A stretch of DNA of 64,000 nucleotides, taken from NCBI RefSeq assembly GCF_039522665.1, contig NZ_BAAADV010000007.1, forward strand, positions 434,001 to 498,000, in the 5' to 3' direction. This document shows positions 1 to 9,623 of this stretch, one piece after another (positions within the stretch are counted from its first letter, which is position 1; each line of letters begins with the position of its first letter). A program made the translations under genes and the position numbers. The DNA comes from Natronoarchaeum mannanilyticum. Lineage in GTDB: Archaea > Halobacteriota > Halobacteria > Halobacteriales > Natronoarchaeaceae. The notes below the pieces were generated by a model. That model saw only the letters and a list, made by a program, of their open reading frames with translations, made no database searches and was not told where the DNA came from.

Positions 1-462
1 TTGATCGGTCGATCGAACGCCGCCGAAGACGGCTTCGTCGGGACCGTCCTCGGAATCCGAGACGTTCCCGTCAGTCGCGTTTCCGGTCCCGGACTCGTTT
101 CCGATCGACGCGTTCCCGGCGGTCTCGTTCGCGGTTCCGGTCCCGTTTAGCGTCGTATTCCCGGCGGTCTCGTTCGTCGCGTTTCCGTCGGAGAAGATAG
201 AGCCGACGTCGCGCCCGCCGACCGCCGCGGAGAACGCGCTCGGACCGTCGCCGTACGTCGCGTCCCAGGCGGCCGACAGAGCCGACGGCTCGTCGGGCTC
301 CCGGTCGCCGTCGGCCGACTCGTTACCGTCTCCGTCGTCATCGGTCGGCGAGACGCGGGCGCCGGTGATGATCAGCCCGGCGCCGATCGCCGTGATCCCG
401 CCGGCGCCGATCAAGCCCAGTAGCTGGCGGCGGGTCGGCCCGTCGTCGCCCTCCTCACTCAT
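1..462 (-). CDS. Tat-exported protein, N-terminal part only
   Basis: The first 154 codons are present with no stop, and the gene runs off the left edge of the window. The start is ATG at 462, with a TATA-like CTATAA about 33 bp upstream, which fits a leaderless transcript. Residues 11-33 form a twin-arginine signal: RRQLLGLIGAGG followed by a hydrophobic stretch. After it comes an acidic Asp/Glu/Gly linker and an Asn/Thr-rich stretch full of N-x-T/S sequons (NAT, NET, NTT, NGT). That composition is typical of haloarchaeal surface or secreted proteins that are N-glycosylated by AglB. No catalytic domain is visible in the part present. The role is unknown; a secreted protein or the linker of a larger exoprotein are both possible. 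Confidence 0.7.
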   Translation of the reverse strand, partial: MSEEGDDGPTRRQLLGLIGAGGITAIGAGLIITGARVSPTDDDGDGNESADGDREPDEPSALSAAWDATYGDGPSAFSAAVGGRDVGSIFSDGNATNETAGNTTLNGTGTANETAGNASIGNESGTGNATDGNVSDSEDGPDEAVFGGVRSTDQ

Positions 463-853
463 GCCCGGGGGCACGCACCGTTCGGCGTTAGTTATAGGGT
501 GCCAAACTCGACGCCGTGGCGCGGCTTCGGACCGGCGTCGCGGCGCCGATACGTGATCGGTTGGCCTGTCGGTCGTAAGACAGCCTTACCGGTGAGACGC
601 GGGCGCCGGCGTCGACCGACCACGAGGCGGGGTCGAACGGCGAGGCGGCGAGACGCGTCCGGATTCCGCCTTCGAGAACAGCGGTTAGGAACCGCCGTAC
701 GGGCGTCCGCGTCGATCGGGCTGTCGCAGCCGCCGCGTCGGCGTCGTGCGGGTCTCGATACGGTCGCCTTACTGCCATCTGAACGCTGACAGAACACTCC
801 TGCGAGCTAGTAAGGGTAGCTTTAGGAGCCCCCCGGCCATACGAGGTGAACCG
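463..853. other. Intergenic region without a gene
   Basis: This is a 391 bp gap between the divergent Tat-protein gene and priS. All open frames here give Arg-rich, non-acidic translations unlike haloarchaeal proteins, so I call none of them. It holds the promoter of the minus-strand gene near 490-500 and presumably that of priS. I see nothing else. Confidence 0.6.
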
Positions 854-2062
854 ATGGAGGAGCGCACCCGCGCGTACCTTCGAGGTCGGTTCCGCGACTA
901 CTACCGACGGACCTCGATTGCGCCGCCGCCCGACGCCAGCCAGCGCGAGTGGGGCTTTATCCCCTGGACCGAGGGGCCCGGGACCACGATGGTCCGCCAC
1001 CGGTCGCTGCTAGAGCTGGGTGCGCTCGACGAGTTTCTGGCGCGCAAGCGACCGCGCCACGTGTACTTCTCGGCGGGTCGCTACGACGACCCGAGCGCGG
1101 GCAACATGAACCGGAAGGGCTGGCGGAGCTCGGATCTCGTATTCGACCTCGACGCCGACCACCTGCCCGGCGTCTCGCCGACCGAGGACAGCTACGAGGA
1201 GATGCTCGCGGTCTGCAAGGACGCCCTGTTCCGTCTGCTCGACATCCTCGAAGACGACTTCGGCTTCGAGGACCTGACCGTCGTGTTTTCGGGCGGCCGC
1301 GGCTATCACGTCCACGTCCGCGACGACGGCGTCCGCGAGCTGGACCGCGAGCAGCGCCGCGAGATCGTCGACTACGTGCGCGGCATCGACGTCGAGTTCG
1401 ACCACCTGATCGAACACGAGACCGTCGGCGGCACCGCGGGCCGCTCCAGCCCGGCGCACAAGCGCTCGCTGATCACCGACGGCGGCTGGAGCCGGCGAGT
1501 CCACGAGCGACTCGACGCGTTCGTCGACGAGCTGCTGGAACTCCCCGAGGAGGATGCCATGGAGCGACTCCGTGAGTTCGACGGCATCGGCGAAGGGAAG
1601 GCCCGCGGCGCGCTCACGGCCGCGCGGAACAACCGCGAACAGATCGCGGCGGGTAACGTCGACGTCCATCCCGCATTCTACCAGCTCGCGGGCATCCTCG
1701 CCGAGGACGTGCTCGACGCCGAGAGCGCACCGATCGACGAGCCGGTGACGACCGACACGAACCGGCTGATCCGCCTGCCGGGCAGCCTCCACGGCGGCAC
1801 CGGCCTGCGCGTGCTGCGGATCGACCGGAACGAACTGGCCGACTTCGAGCCGCTGACCGACGCCGTCACCGAGCAGTTCGTCGGCCAGGAGATCCGGATC
1901 GACGTGACCGGGATCGATGATATGCCGGGCGAATCACAGGACAGCGCGATGATCAGTCTTGGCGGCGACAGTTTTACAATAACCGAGGGTGCACAGACAG
2001 TACCCGAGCACGTGGGCGTCTACCTGATGGCCCGCGGCCACGCGGAAAAGGAAAAAGAATGA
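854..2062 (+). CDS. priS: DNA primase small (catalytic) subunit PriS
   Basis: This 402-residue protein is the catalytic subunit of archaeal/eukaryotic primase. It makes the primers for replication in complex with PriL, which is not in the window. The metal-binding motif DLDADH lies near residue 99. It is followed by the family motif SGGRGYHVHV near residue 146 and a basic nucleotide-contact segment (KRSLI) about 50 residues later. The ATG at 854 is chosen because GAGGTGA stands five bases before it and because homologues start with this MEERT-like end; an open frame extends further upstream but is non-acidic. The gene lies 7 bp before the GINS subunit gene, so the two replication genes are probably cotranscribed, a linkage known from other haloarchaea. 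Confidence 0.95.
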   Translation: MEERTRAYLRGRFRDYYRRTSIAPPPDASQREWGFIPWTEGPGTTMVRHRSLLELGALDEFLARKRPRHVYFSAGRYDDPSAGNMNRKGWRSSDLVFDLDADHLPGVSPTEDSYEEMLAVCKDALFRLLDILEDDFGFEDLTVVFSGGRGYHVHVRDDGVRELDREQRREIVDYVRGIDVEFDHLIEHETVGGTAGRSSPAHKRSLITDGGWSRRVHERLDAFVDELLELPEEDAMERLREFDGIGEGKARGALTAARNNREQIAAGNVDVHPAFYQLAGILAEDVLDAESAPIDEPVTTDTNRLIRLPGSLHGGTGLRVLRIDRNELADFEPLTDAVTEQFVGQEIRIDVTGIDDMPGESQDSAMISLGGDSFTITEGAQTVPEHVGVYLMARGHAEKEKE

Positions 2063-2069
2063 GCCACGA

Positions 2070-3065
2070 ATGAACCTCGACGACCTGCGATCCGTCCAGA
2101 GCAAGGAGCGCCAGAAGGACAGCCTCCAGCATCTGCGGGATTCGTTCTACGAGGACGTCGGGGAGTACGTCGCCGAACTCAAAGACGAGCGCGACCGGGC
2201 CGCCGAGCGCGCCGAGGACCCGTTCTCCTCGGAGGAGGTCGGCCGGCTCACCGACGAGATCGAGACCGCCGAGGAGGTCGTCGAGGCGATCTACGAGCGC
2301 CGGATGGGCAAGCTCGTCAAGCGCGCCAGCCTCGCCGCGGCCGGGATGCCCTCCGACGAGGAGGGGCTGACCGCCGAGGAGCAGGACCTGTTCGAGGATC
2401 TGGTCGATCGGATCGAGACCAACAAGTCCCACGTTCTCGACGTGCTGGCGGGCGAGGTCGACGGGAACGCGGGTGACGACGATCCGACCGCGAGCGACGC
2501 CGAAGCGGCTCCGACCGACACAGCCACCGGTACCGCACCGGGCGACGCGGACGCCGCGGCGTCGCCGCCGAGTTCCGACCGGACCGACCCGACCGCGCCG
2601 GACGCCGACCCCACGCCGGTCGACGGCGACCGGAGCGACGCCGACGACGCCGATTCGTCGGCAGATCGACCGTCCGGCGAGGCATCTTCCGTCAGCGCGG
2701 CCGATCTGATGGGCGGTGGAGAGGCGGACGCCGGCGACGGCGGATCGCCAGATCCGGCTGCCGACGATGGCGAGCTGGCGTCCGGCGATGCCGAGCGCGA
2801 CGCGGCGCCGTCGGGAAGCGCGACGCCGGCCGACGACGGGAGCGGAGCAGACGCCGCGGACGGTCCCGGCGAAAGTACGGACGCGCCCGATGCCCTACCC
2901 GAATTCGACGAGGACCGGACGACCGTCCGCATCACGGAGGACGTCGGCGAGATCTTCGGCGTCGACGAGCGGGAGTACGAACTGAGCGCCGAGGACGTCG
3001 TCACGCTGCCGGAGACGAACGCCGAACCGCTGATCGAGCGCGACGCCGCCGAGCGGCTGGACTGA
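2070..3065 (+). CDS. GINS complex subunit (Gins51-like)
   Basis: A 331-residue replication protein of the archaeal CMG helicase complex (Cdc45/GAN-MCM-GINS). The first roughly 125 residues form the helical A domain (MNLDDLRS..., a long helix with YVAELKDERDRA). A disordered Asp/Ser/Ala-rich linker of about 150 residues follows. The C-terminal 50 residues look like the small beta-rich B domain (VRITEDVGEIFGVDEREYEL). The A-then-B order is that of the Sld5/Psf1-type archaeal Gins51. The very long acidic linker is haloarchaeal. The gene follows priS after 7 bp, which supports the assignment. The link between priS and GINS at the replication fork is established knowledge; the precise subunit label is inferred from domain order. 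Confidence 0.9.
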   Translation: MNLDDLRSVQSKERQKDSLQHLRDSFYEDVGEYVAELKDERDRAAERAEDPFSSEEVGRLTDEIETAEEVVEAIYERRMGKLVKRASLAAAGMPSDEEGLTAEEQDLFEDLVDRIETNKSHVLDVLAGEVDGNAGDDDPTASDAEAAPTDTATGTAPGDADAAASPPSSDRTDPTAPDADPTPVDGDRSDADDADSSADRPSGEASSVSAADLMGGGEADAGDGGSPDPAADDGELASGDAERDAAPSGSATPADDGSGADAADGPGESTDAPDALPEFDEDRTTVRITEDVGEIFGVDEREYELSAEDVVTLPETNAEPLIERDAAERLD

Positions 3066-3133
3066 TTGAGACGACCGCGGCGATACCGCGCCGGAGCGGA
3101 ACCCGTTTTGCGCTCGACGCACTCTGATCGTGC

Positions 3134-3616
3134 ATGCTCGATGTCGGCGACGAGGCGCCCGAGTTCGAACTGCACGATCAAAACGGCGAGCCGGTCGCAC
3201 TCTCGGAGTTCGAGGGGCGCAAGGTCGTCGTCTACTTCTACCCGCGGGCCGACACGCCCGGTTGCACGACCGAGGCGTGTAGCTTCCGCGACGCCTACGA
3301 CGAGTTCGCGGAGCGTGACGTCGCAGTCCTGGGGATCAGCGACGACCCGGTCGAGGATCTCGCCGACTTCGCCGAGAAGCACGATCTGCCGATCACGCTG
3401 CTGTCCGACGAGTCGGGCGAGGTCGCGAGCGCGTACGACTCCTACGGCGAGAAGAACATGTTCGGGAACACGTTCGACGGCGTGTTCCGCAACACGTACG
3501 TCGTCGACGAGGAGGGCCGAATCGCGGCGACCTACGAGGGCGTCGATCCCGAGGGACACGCCGAGGAGATCCTCGCGGATCTCACGTTCGGCGACGAAGC
3601 GACGAAAGGAAAGTAG
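3134..3616 (+). CDS. bcp: Peroxiredoxin, Bcp/PrxQ type
   Basis: A 160-residue thiol peroxidase that reduces hydrogen peroxide and organic hydroperoxides with electrons from thioredoxin. The AhpC/TSA fold is complete. The peroxidatic Cys sits in PGCTTEACSF, and the second Cys five residues later is the usual PrxQ resolving position. FYPRADTPGC and the FxxTYVVDEEGRI region near residue 115 are family signatures. The length is typical. The protein is cytosolic, with no signal peptide. It starts 68 bp after GINS with its own ATG and is likely a separate unit. It is convergent with the membrane gene that follows. Confidence 0.95.
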   Translation: MLDVGDEAPEFELHDQNGEPVALSEFEGRKVVVYFYPRADTPGCTTEACSFRDAYDEFAERDVAVLGISDDPVEDLADFAEKHDLPITLLSDESGEVASAYDSYGEKNMFGNTFDGVFRNTYVVDEEGRIAATYEGVDPEGHAEEILADLTFGDEATKGK

Positions 3617-3634
3617 TGGGTCCGAGTCGATTGA

Positions 3635-4699
3635 TTACAGGCCGAGGTAGCCGGAGTTGGGCAGCAGGTCCAGCAGGTACAGCACGCCGATGGCGAGCGT
3701 GTAGATGAAGATCGACATCGCGGGCGGGTCGACGTGAGTGCCCGAGTGGGCGTAGGCGATCCGCTGGGTGGCCTCCGCCAGCAGCGAACCGACGACGCCG
3801 CCGAAGATCGCGGCGAGCATCACGACGAGCTCGCTGCCGGTGGCGCCCGCGGCGACGACCGCGAACGTCGAACCGCCGAGCGTGATGTGGTGAGTGACCG
3901 GGAACTTCTCGACGCCCAGGTTCAGGAACAGCAGGCTGGCCGCCGAGATGCCGTACGCCATGAAGATGCTGCCGGTCATGATCCAGGTCCACCCGCCCAG
4001 CGCGCCGCCGACGAGGCCGATCGCGGTGACGCCGGACCACTTGTACTGCTGGGGCAGCCACGGTTCGACGGAGAGCCGGCCGCTCCCGTCGCCGCGTTCC
4101 TCCTCGCGCGCGAACGGCGACATGTCGAAGTAGCCGTCGCCGCGCGGGCTCCCGATCACCGGGTAGCCGAACACCGGCCGCGCGATCAGCGCGGTCGCGA
4201 ACACGGCGAAGGCGATCGTGTCGAACGGCAGGGCGAGCCCGTTACCGATCCGGACGATCAGCATGCCCAGCACGCCGAAGATCGCACCGACGGCGAGGAT
4301 GTCCGGCTTCGTGCCGAACGCGTAGAGGATGTTCTTCCCGAAGTGGTAGTCCCAGTCCGGGGGCTCCATCTCGCCGTAGCGCATCCCCGCGTACGACGTC
4401 GCCGCGACGCCGCCGGCGAAGGCGACGTGCGGGCCGGTGACGGGACCGAACCCGATCGTCCCGGTCACGCCGGACGCCAGGTTGGCGCCCGCGAGTTCGG
4501 TGAACTCCGTGCCGGTTCCGCCGAGCGCTGCCAGGCCCTCGCCCAGCAGGACGACGAACCCGGTGAAGACGAACGACGGCAGCGCGCCGACAGCGGCGCC
4601 GAACGCCCCGCCCGCGGCGGCGGCGAGCACGAGCACGAGGAAGTGCTCCCACTCGAGACCGATGACCGGAACCTGCATCACGGCCAGATCGACTACCAT
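3635..4699 (-). CDS. Membrane protein linked to glpK, putative glycerol facilitator
   Basis: A 354-residue polytopic membrane protein with about eight to ten hydrophobic segments, many with Gly/Ala-rich small-residue patches (AAAAGGAFGAAVGALP; FGGVVGSLLAEA). The ATG at 4699 lies two bases beyond the glpK stop, with a GGTGA-like Shine-Dalgarno inside the end of glpK, so the two are translationally coupled. It is not a classical GlpF aquaporin: I see no pair of NPA motifs. In Haloferax the gene at this place, after glpK, has been labelled glpX and proposed to be a glycerol uptake protein; it is unrelated to the fructose-bisphosphatase of the same name. The glycerol transport role here is inference from position. 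Confidence 0.75.
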   Translation of the reverse strand: MVVDLAVMQVPVIGLEWEHFLVLVLAAAAGGAFGAAVGALPSFVFTGFVVLLGEGLAALGGTGTEFTELAGANLASGVTGTIGFGPVTGPHVAFAGGVAATSYAGMRYGEMEPPDWDYHFGKNILYAFGTKPDILAVGAIFGVLGMLIVRIGNGLALPFDTIAFAVFATALIARPVFGYPVIGSPRGDGYFDMSPFAREEERGDGSGRLSVEPWLPQQYKWSGVTAIGLVGGALGGWTWIMTGSIFMAYGISAASLLFLNLGVEKFPVTHHITLGGSTFAVVAAGATGSELVVMLAAIFGGVVGSLLAEATQRIAYAHSGTHVDPPAMSIFIYTLAIGVLYLLDLLPNSGYLGL

Positions 4700-4701
4700 A
4701 G

Positions 4702-6240
4702 TTACTCACCACCGTCGCGTGCCCAGTCGAGCGACCGATCGACGGCCTCCGACCAGCGCTCGTACTTGTCCTCGTAGTCGGCGCTCTGGTCGGGCTCGAA
4801 CTCGCGGTCGATCTGCCAGTTGTCCCGGAGTTCGTCGGCCGTCTCCCAGTAGCCGACCGCCAGTCCCGCCGCGTACGCCGAGCCGAGCGCGGTGGTCTCG
4901 TCGACCTGCGGCCGCGCGATCTCGGTGTCGATGATGTCCGACTGGAGCTGGCAGAGGAAGTTGTTCTTCACCGCGCCGCCGTCGACCCGCAGCGTCTGCA
5001 TGTCGATGCCGCTGTCGGCCTCCATCGCCTCGGCGACGTCGCGGGTCTGGTAGGCGATCGACTCCAGGGTCGCCCGCACCAGGTGTTCCTTGCGCGTCCC
5101 GCGGGTCATCCCGAGGATCGTCCCCCGGGCGCGCTGGTCCCAGTGGGGCGCGCCCAGCCCGGTGAAGGCGGGCACGAAGTAGACGCCGTCGGTCGAGTCG
5201 ACGCTCCGCGCGAGCTCGGCGGTCTCGGCGGCGTCGTCGATGAGCTCCATGTCCTCGAGCCACTCGATCGCGGCGCCCGTGATGAAGATCGCGCCCTCCA
5301 GCGCGTACTGGACGGGTTCGCCCGAGCGCTGGAAGCCGACGGTCGTCAGCAGCCCGTGGTCGCTCTCGACGGCCTCGTTGCCGGTGTTCATCAGGAAGAA
5401 CGAGCCCGTCCCGTAGGTGTTCTTCGCGTCGCCCGCGTCGAAGCAGGTCTGGCCGAACAGCGCGGCCTGCTGGTCGCCCAGCGCGCCCGCCACGGGCACT
5501 TCGGCGTCGAGGAACCCGTCGGCGTCCGTGTGGCCGTACAGGTCCTCGTCGCTGGAGGGGCGTACCTCCGGGAGCATCTCGCGTGGCACGTCGAACTCCT
5601 CGAGGAGCTCGTCGTCCCACTCCATCTCGTGGATGTCGAACAGCATGGTCCGCGAGGCGTTCGTGACGTCGGTGATGTGGTTGCCGGTGAGGTTGTAGAT
5701 CACCCACGAGTCGATCGTGCCGAAGAGGATCTCGCCCTCTTCGGCGCGCTCTCGCACATCCGCGGGCCGGGCGCGCTCGGTCTTGATCGGGTCGGCGTTG
5801 TCCAGCAGCCACTCGGCCTTCGTCGCCGAGAAGTAGGCGTCGGGCTCCAGGCCGGTCTTTGCCTGCACGTCGTCGGCCTTGCCCTCCTCCTGGAGCTGCT
5901 CGACGCGGTCGGTCGTCCGGCGGTCCTGCCAGACGATGGCGTTGTGGATCGGCCGCCCGGAGTCGGCGTCCCACAGCAGCGTCGTCTCGCGCTGGTTGGT
6001 GACGCCGATCGCCTCGAGCTGGTCCGCGCTGATGCCGGCTTCCGCCAGCGCCTGCGTGATGACGTCTTTGGTGTTCTCCCAGATCTCTCGGGGGTCGTGC
6101 TCGACCCAGCCGGGTTCCGGGTAAATCTGTTCGTGCTTTTCGTAGGCGTTCGCCACAACCTGCCCGCCGTGGTCGAACACCATGAATCGCGTGCCGGTCG
6201 TGCCCTGGTCGACAGCGCCGACGTAGGTATTCTCTGTCAT
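4702..6240 (-). CDS. glpK: Glycerol kinase
   Basis: A 512-residue FGGY-family kinase that phosphorylates glycerol to sn-glycerol 3-phosphate with ATP. The N-terminal phosphate-binding segment AVDQGTTGTR is intact. Further landmarks are the family stretch NQRETTLLWD, the WQDRRT substrate-contact region, and the C-terminal ATP-binding GGAVKNNFLCQLQSDI. The ATG at 6240 (MTENTYVGAVDQG) is chosen over an upstream in-frame ATG at 6276 because homologues begin just before the AVDQG strand. The length is normal. It is the first gene of an operon with the putative facilitator and is divergent from glpABC. Together these genes carry glycerol to dihydroxyacetone phosphate, the main carbon route for haloarchaea growing on Dunaliella-derived glycerol. 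Confidence 0.97.
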   Translation of the reverse strand: MTENTYVGAVDQGTTGTRFMVFDHGGQVVANAYEKHEQIYPEPGWVEHDPREIWENTKDVITQALAEAGISADQLEAIGVTNQRETTLLWDADSGRPIHNAIVWQDRRTTDRVEQLQEEGKADDVQAKTGLEPDAYFSATKAEWLLDNADPIKTERARPADVRERAEEGEILFGTIDSWVIYNLTGNHITDVTNASRTMLFDIHEMEWDDELLEEFDVPREMLPEVRPSSDEDLYGHTDADGFLDAEVPVAGALGDQQAALFGQTCFDAGDAKNTYGTGSFFLMNTGNEAVESDHGLLTTVGFQRSGEPVQYALEGAIFITGAAIEWLEDMELIDDAAETAELARSVDSTDGVYFVPAFTGLGAPHWDQRARGTILGMTRGTRKEHLVRATLESIAYQTRDVAEAMEADSGIDMQTLRVDGGAVKNNFLCQLQSDIIDTEIARPQVDETTALGSAYAAGLAVGYWETADELRDNWQIDREFEPDQSADYEDKYERWSEAVDRSLDWARDGGE

Positions 6241-6492
6241 GGTTGGTCGATGTCGCCGGACCGATCGTCCGGCCACGCCACCGATTTACCGACGGTGGCG
6301 CGTTGTCAGTAAACATAAGCCACATTCATTATAAATGTTTCCTAAAACGGCTTCGTTTCGGATCCCGTAACGCAATAGAATTTAAAATAGCGCCGAAGTC
6401 GGATTCGTTTGTACTCTCGAACGAGTTCTTTACCAAATAGCTCGGAATAGCGGTAAAGTAAAGTGGCCGGCGCGCTACGATTCACCAGACGA
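6241..6492. promoter_or_regulatory. Divergent glpK / glpABC control region
   Basis: A 252 bp AT-rich spacer in otherwise GC-rich DNA. For glpK the best TATA box is TTTATAAT on the minus strand at 6328-6335, about 88 bp before the ATG. It lies inside an inverted repeat, ACATT-N7-AATGT (6322-6338). For glpA the best candidate is TTTAAAATA at 6381-6389. An 11-bp near-direct repeat occurs at 6348-6358 (CGGCTTCGTTT) and 6400-6410 (CGGATTCGTTT), 52 bp or about five helical turns apart, and flanks the glpA box. These are good candidate operators for the glycerol regulator, but which protein binds is not known from the sequence. Confidence 0.65.
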
Positions 6493-8289
6493 ATGCCAAC
6501 GAGTACCGAGGTCGTGGTCGTCGGGGGCGGTTCGACCGGCACCGGCATCGCCAGGGATCTGGCGATGCGGGGGGTCGACGTCGTCCTCGTCGAAAAGGGG
6601 AACCTCACCCACGGGACGACGGGGCGCATGCACGGGCTGCTCCACAGCGGCGGGCGGTACGCCGTGTCGGACCAGGCCAGCGCCGAGGAGTGTATCGAGG
6701 AAAACCGGGTGCTCAGGGACATCGCGAGCCACTGCGTCGAGATGACGGGCGGGCTGTTCGTCCAGCGACCGGAGGACGACGACGAGTACTTCCGCGAGAA
6801 GCTGGAGGGCTGCCGGGAGTGTGGCATCCCCGCCGAGGTTCTCTCGGCGGAGGAAGCCCGCGAGGTCGAGCCGTACCTCGCGAAGGACGTCAAGCGCGCG
6901 ATCCACGTCCCCGACGGCGCGATCGACCCGTTCCGCCTCTGCGTCGCCAACGCCGTCAGCGCCGAAAACCACGGCGGGCGCGTCGAGACCCACGCCGAGG
7001 TGACCGACGTGCTCGTCGAGGACGGCGCGGTCGCCGGCGTCGAGGTCCGCCACGACAGCGGCCCGGGCAAGCGCGAGCACGCGACGCCCGGCTCGACCGA
7101 GGAGATTCACGCCGAGTACGTCGTCAACGCGACGGGCGCGTGGGCCGGCCAGCTGGGGGAGATGGCCGGCGTCGACGTCGAGGTCCGCCCCTCGAAGGGC
7201 GTGATGGTCGTGATGAACGCCCGGCAGGTCGACACGGTGATCAACCGCTGCCGACCGAAGGGCGACGCCGACATCGTCGTCCCCCACGAGACGACCGCGA
7301 TCCTCGGGACGACCGACGAGGAGGTCGAGGACCCCGAGGACTACCCCGAGGAGCAGTGGGAGGTCGACATGATGATCGACACGCTGACCGAGCTGGTGCC
7401 GATCCTCTCGGAGGCCCGGACCGTGCGCTCGTTCTGGGGCGTCCGGCCGCTGTACGAGCCGCCGGGCACCGGCACCGAGGACCCGACCGACATCACGCGC
7501 GATTTCTTCCTGCTGGACCACGACGAGCGCGACGACCTGCCGGGGATGTCCTCTATCGTCGGCGGGAAGTTCACCACCTACCGGATGATGGCCGAGCAGA
7601 TCTCCGATCACGTCTGCGAGAAGCTCGGCGTCCGAGCCCGCTGTCGCACGGCCGAGGAACCGCTTCCCGGAAGCGAGGACGAGATGGCGCTCGACGAGGC
7701 GATGGACCGGTTCGGTCTGCGCTCGCCGGTCGCCCGGCGCAGCACCCAGCGGCTCGGCAGCCGCGCAGAAGATGTGCTCGACACGAACGAGGCAAACCCG
7801 GTGATCTGTGACTGCGAGTCCGTGACCCGCGCGGAGATACAGGACGCCATCGACCAGTCCGGCACGGACCTCAACGCCGTCCGGATCAGGACGCGCGCGT
7901 CGATGGGCAACTGCCAGGGCGGCTTTTGCTGTCTCGGGATGGCCCAGGAGCTCTCGCCGGAGTACGACGAGCAGGCAGTCAGAGACGCCTACGACGAGCT
8001 GTTCCAGGAACGCTGGAAGGGCGAGCGCCACGCGCTGTGGGGCGAACAGCTCTCCCAGGCGATGCTCAACTACGCCCTGCACGCCACGACGATCAACGCC
8101 GACGGCGACCCCGCCCGCACCGGCGAGTCGGTCGACTTCTCGGCGTTCGACGACGGGCGGCCGGGCGCGACCGAGTCGAGCGACGAGGGGACGTTCGACA
8201 GCGGGGTGCGCGCGACGGACGGCGGTGAGCGATCAGCCGGATCGCGAACGGACGCCGACCGTCCCGACGGAGGCGACCATGGCAATTGA
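6493..8289 (+). CDS. glpA: Anaerobic-type glycerol-3-phosphate dehydrogenase subunit A
   Basis: A 598-residue FAD-dependent dehydrogenase subunit that oxidises glycerol 3-phosphate to dihydroxyacetone phosphate and passes electrons to GlpB and GlpC and then the quinone pool. The N-terminal Rossmann motif [18 protein letters not shown] is followed by the DAO-family stretch [18 protein letters not shown]. At the C-terminus a BFD-like iron-sulfur segment is present, with CDCE near residue 438 and CQGGFCC near residue 474, as in bacterial GlpA. I start at ATG 6493; a GTG at 6463 is in frame but adds ten non-acidic residues. The gene ends in an acidic disordered tail. It overlaps glpB by 11 bp. 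Confidence 0.95.
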   Translation: MPTSTEVVVVGGGSTGTGIARDLAMRGVDVVLVEKGNLTHGTTGRMHGLLHSGGRYAVSDQASAEECIEENRVLRDIASHCVEMTGGLFVQRPEDDDEYFREKLEGCRECGIPAEVLSAEEAREVEPYLAKDVKRAIHVPDGAIDPFRLCVANAVSAENHGGRVETHAEVTDVLVEDGAVAGVEVRHDSGPGKREHATPGSTEEIHAEYVVNATGAWAGQLGEMAGVDVEVRPSKGVMVVMNARQVDTVINRCRPKGDADIVVPHETTAILGTTDEEVEDPEDYPEEQWEVDMMIDTLTELVPILSEARTVRSFWGVRPLYEPPGTGTEDPTDITRDFFLLDHDERDDLPGMSSIVGGKFTTYRMMAEQISDHVCEKLGVRARCRTAEEPLPGSEDEMALDEAMDRFGLRSPVARRSTQRLGSRAEDVLDTNEANPVICDCESVTRAEIQDAIDQSGTDLNAVRIRTRASMGNCQGGFCCLGMAQELSPEYDEQAVRDAYDELFQERWKGERHALWGEQLSQAMLNYALHATTINADGDPARTGESVDFSAFDDGRPGATESSDEGTFDSGVRATDGGERSAGSRTDADRPDGGDHGN

Positions 8290-9574
8290 GGACGACGTGC
8301 TGGTGATCGGCGGCGGCGTCGCCGCCGTGGCGTCCGCGCTCGCCGCCCGCGAGACGGGCGCGCGCGTTCGCCTGATCGCCCACAAGCAGAGCACGCTCCG
8401 GCAGGCCAGCGGGCTGATCGACGTGCTCGGCTACCACCCGGAGGGCGCGGACGACGAGAGCCGGACGGCGCCGATCAGCGACCCGTTCGGGGCGCTCGAC
8501 GCCGTGCCAGAGGGCCACCCCTACGAGCGCGTCGGCGAGGAGGCGGTCCGCGGCGGACTCGACCTGTTCGACGACGCCGTCGGCGACGCGTACGCCGGCG
8601 GCCACACCGACCGCAACGCGCTCGTGCCGACTCACGGCGGGACGGTCAAGCCCACGGCGCGGTATCCCGCCGGCGCCGCCGCGGGACTGGCGAGCGACGA
8701 GCGCGACGCCTTCCTCGTCGGGTTCGACGCGGTGACCGGCTTCGACGCCGACGTGGCGGCCGACCACCTGCGCGCGGCGGGCGTCCCCTTCGACGTTCGC
8801 GGCGCGACACTGCGGTTCCCCGGCGACCTGCGCGACGACGCCAAGCTGACGCGGTACGCCCACCTCCTCGATCAGAACGACGAGATCGAGGTCGACGGGC
8901 AGTCCCGCCCCGCCCGCGAGGCGCTCGCCGAGCGCGTCAAGGCCCACCTGGGCGGCCACGAGCGCGTCGGCTTCCCGGCGATTCTGGGCGACGCCGAGCC
9001 GGCCGGGGTGCGGGCCGACCTCGCGGACTCGCTGGGCGCCGACGTGTTCGAGGTGCCGATGGGGCCGCCGAGCCTCCCCGGGATGCGCCTCTCGGACATG
9101 CTGTTCGAGGCGCTGGAAGATGCCGGCGTCCACGTCGAGACCGGCAACCCCGTCGTCGACGTCGAGGCCGACGGCGACCGCGTCGATCGCGTTATCGCCG
9201 AACACACCGCGACTCGCGTGCCCTACCGCGCCGAGCAGTACGTGCTCGCGACCGGCGGGCTCGTCGGGAAAGGCATCCGGTCCGACCGCGAGCGCGTCTA
9301 CGAGCCGATCTTCGACCTGCCGATCCCCCAGCCCGAGGACCGCTACGACTGGTTCGAGGAGGGGGCGTTCGACGACCACCCCTTCGCCCGGTTCGGCGTC
9401 CCCGTCGACCGCGAAACGCGGCCGCTGGACGCCGACGACGAACCGGCCTACGAGAACCTGCGGGCCGCCGGCGCCGTCGTCGGCGGCTACGACTTCGCGG
9501 CCGAGAAGTCCGGCTCCGGCGTCTCGCTGGCGACCGGCTACGCGGCCGGCACCGGAGCGGGTGAGCGCGCGTGA
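8279..9574 (+). CDS. glpB: Anaerobic-type glycerol-3-phosphate dehydrogenase subunit B
   Basis: A 431-residue flavoprotein subunit of the GlpABC complex. It begins with the dinucleotide-binding motif [17 protein letters not shown]. The remaining sequence has the GlpB pattern, with [13 protein letters not shown] near residue 40 and a C-terminal [15 protein letters not shown] flavin-contact stretch. The ATG at 8279 is preceded by GGAGG and lies inside the end of glpA, an 11-bp overlap that implies translational coupling. It is likely cytoplasmic on the inner face of the membrane, relaying electrons to the iron-sulfur subunit GlpC encoded 49 bp downstream. The length fits the family. Confidence 0.93.
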   Translation: MAIEDDVLVIGGGVAAVASALAARETGARVRLIAHKQSTLRQASGLIDVLGYHPEGADDESRTAPISDPFGALDAVPEGHPYERVGEEAVRGGLDLFDDAVGDAYAGGHTDRNALVPTHGGTVKPTARYPAGAAAGLASDERDAFLVGFDAVTGFDADVAADHLRAAGVPFDVRGATLRFPGDLRDDAKLTRYAHLLDQNDEIEVDGQSRPAREALAERVKAHLGGHERVGFPAILGDAEPAGVRADLADSLGADVFEVPMGPPSLPGMRLSDMLFEALEDAGVHVETGNPVVDVEADGDRVDRVIAEHTATRVPYRAEQYVLATGGLVGKGIRSDRERVYEPIFDLPIPQPEDRYDWFEEGAFDDHPFARFGVPVDRETRPLDADDEPAYENLRAAGAVVGGYDFAAEKSGSGVSLATGYAAGTGAGERA

Positions 9575-9623
9575 AACTGACCGACTGCGGGCTGCGACCA
9601 ACCGGACCCCGAAGTGATCTCCA

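Noticed and set aside
488-1000. Minus-strand frames upstream of and into priS
   Set aside because: Basic, Arg-rich translations without start signals or motifs; inconsistent with haloarchaeal protein composition.
3734-4777. Long open frame of 347 codons opposite the putative glycerol facilitator
   Set aside because: It runs antisense to an intact membrane gene coupled to glpK and reads as an Arg/Glu/Gly-rich shadow with no domain.
4706-6325. 539-codon frame overlapping glpK on the same strand
   Set aside because: A +1-type shadow of glpK with Arg-rich composition; glpK itself has all kinase motifs.
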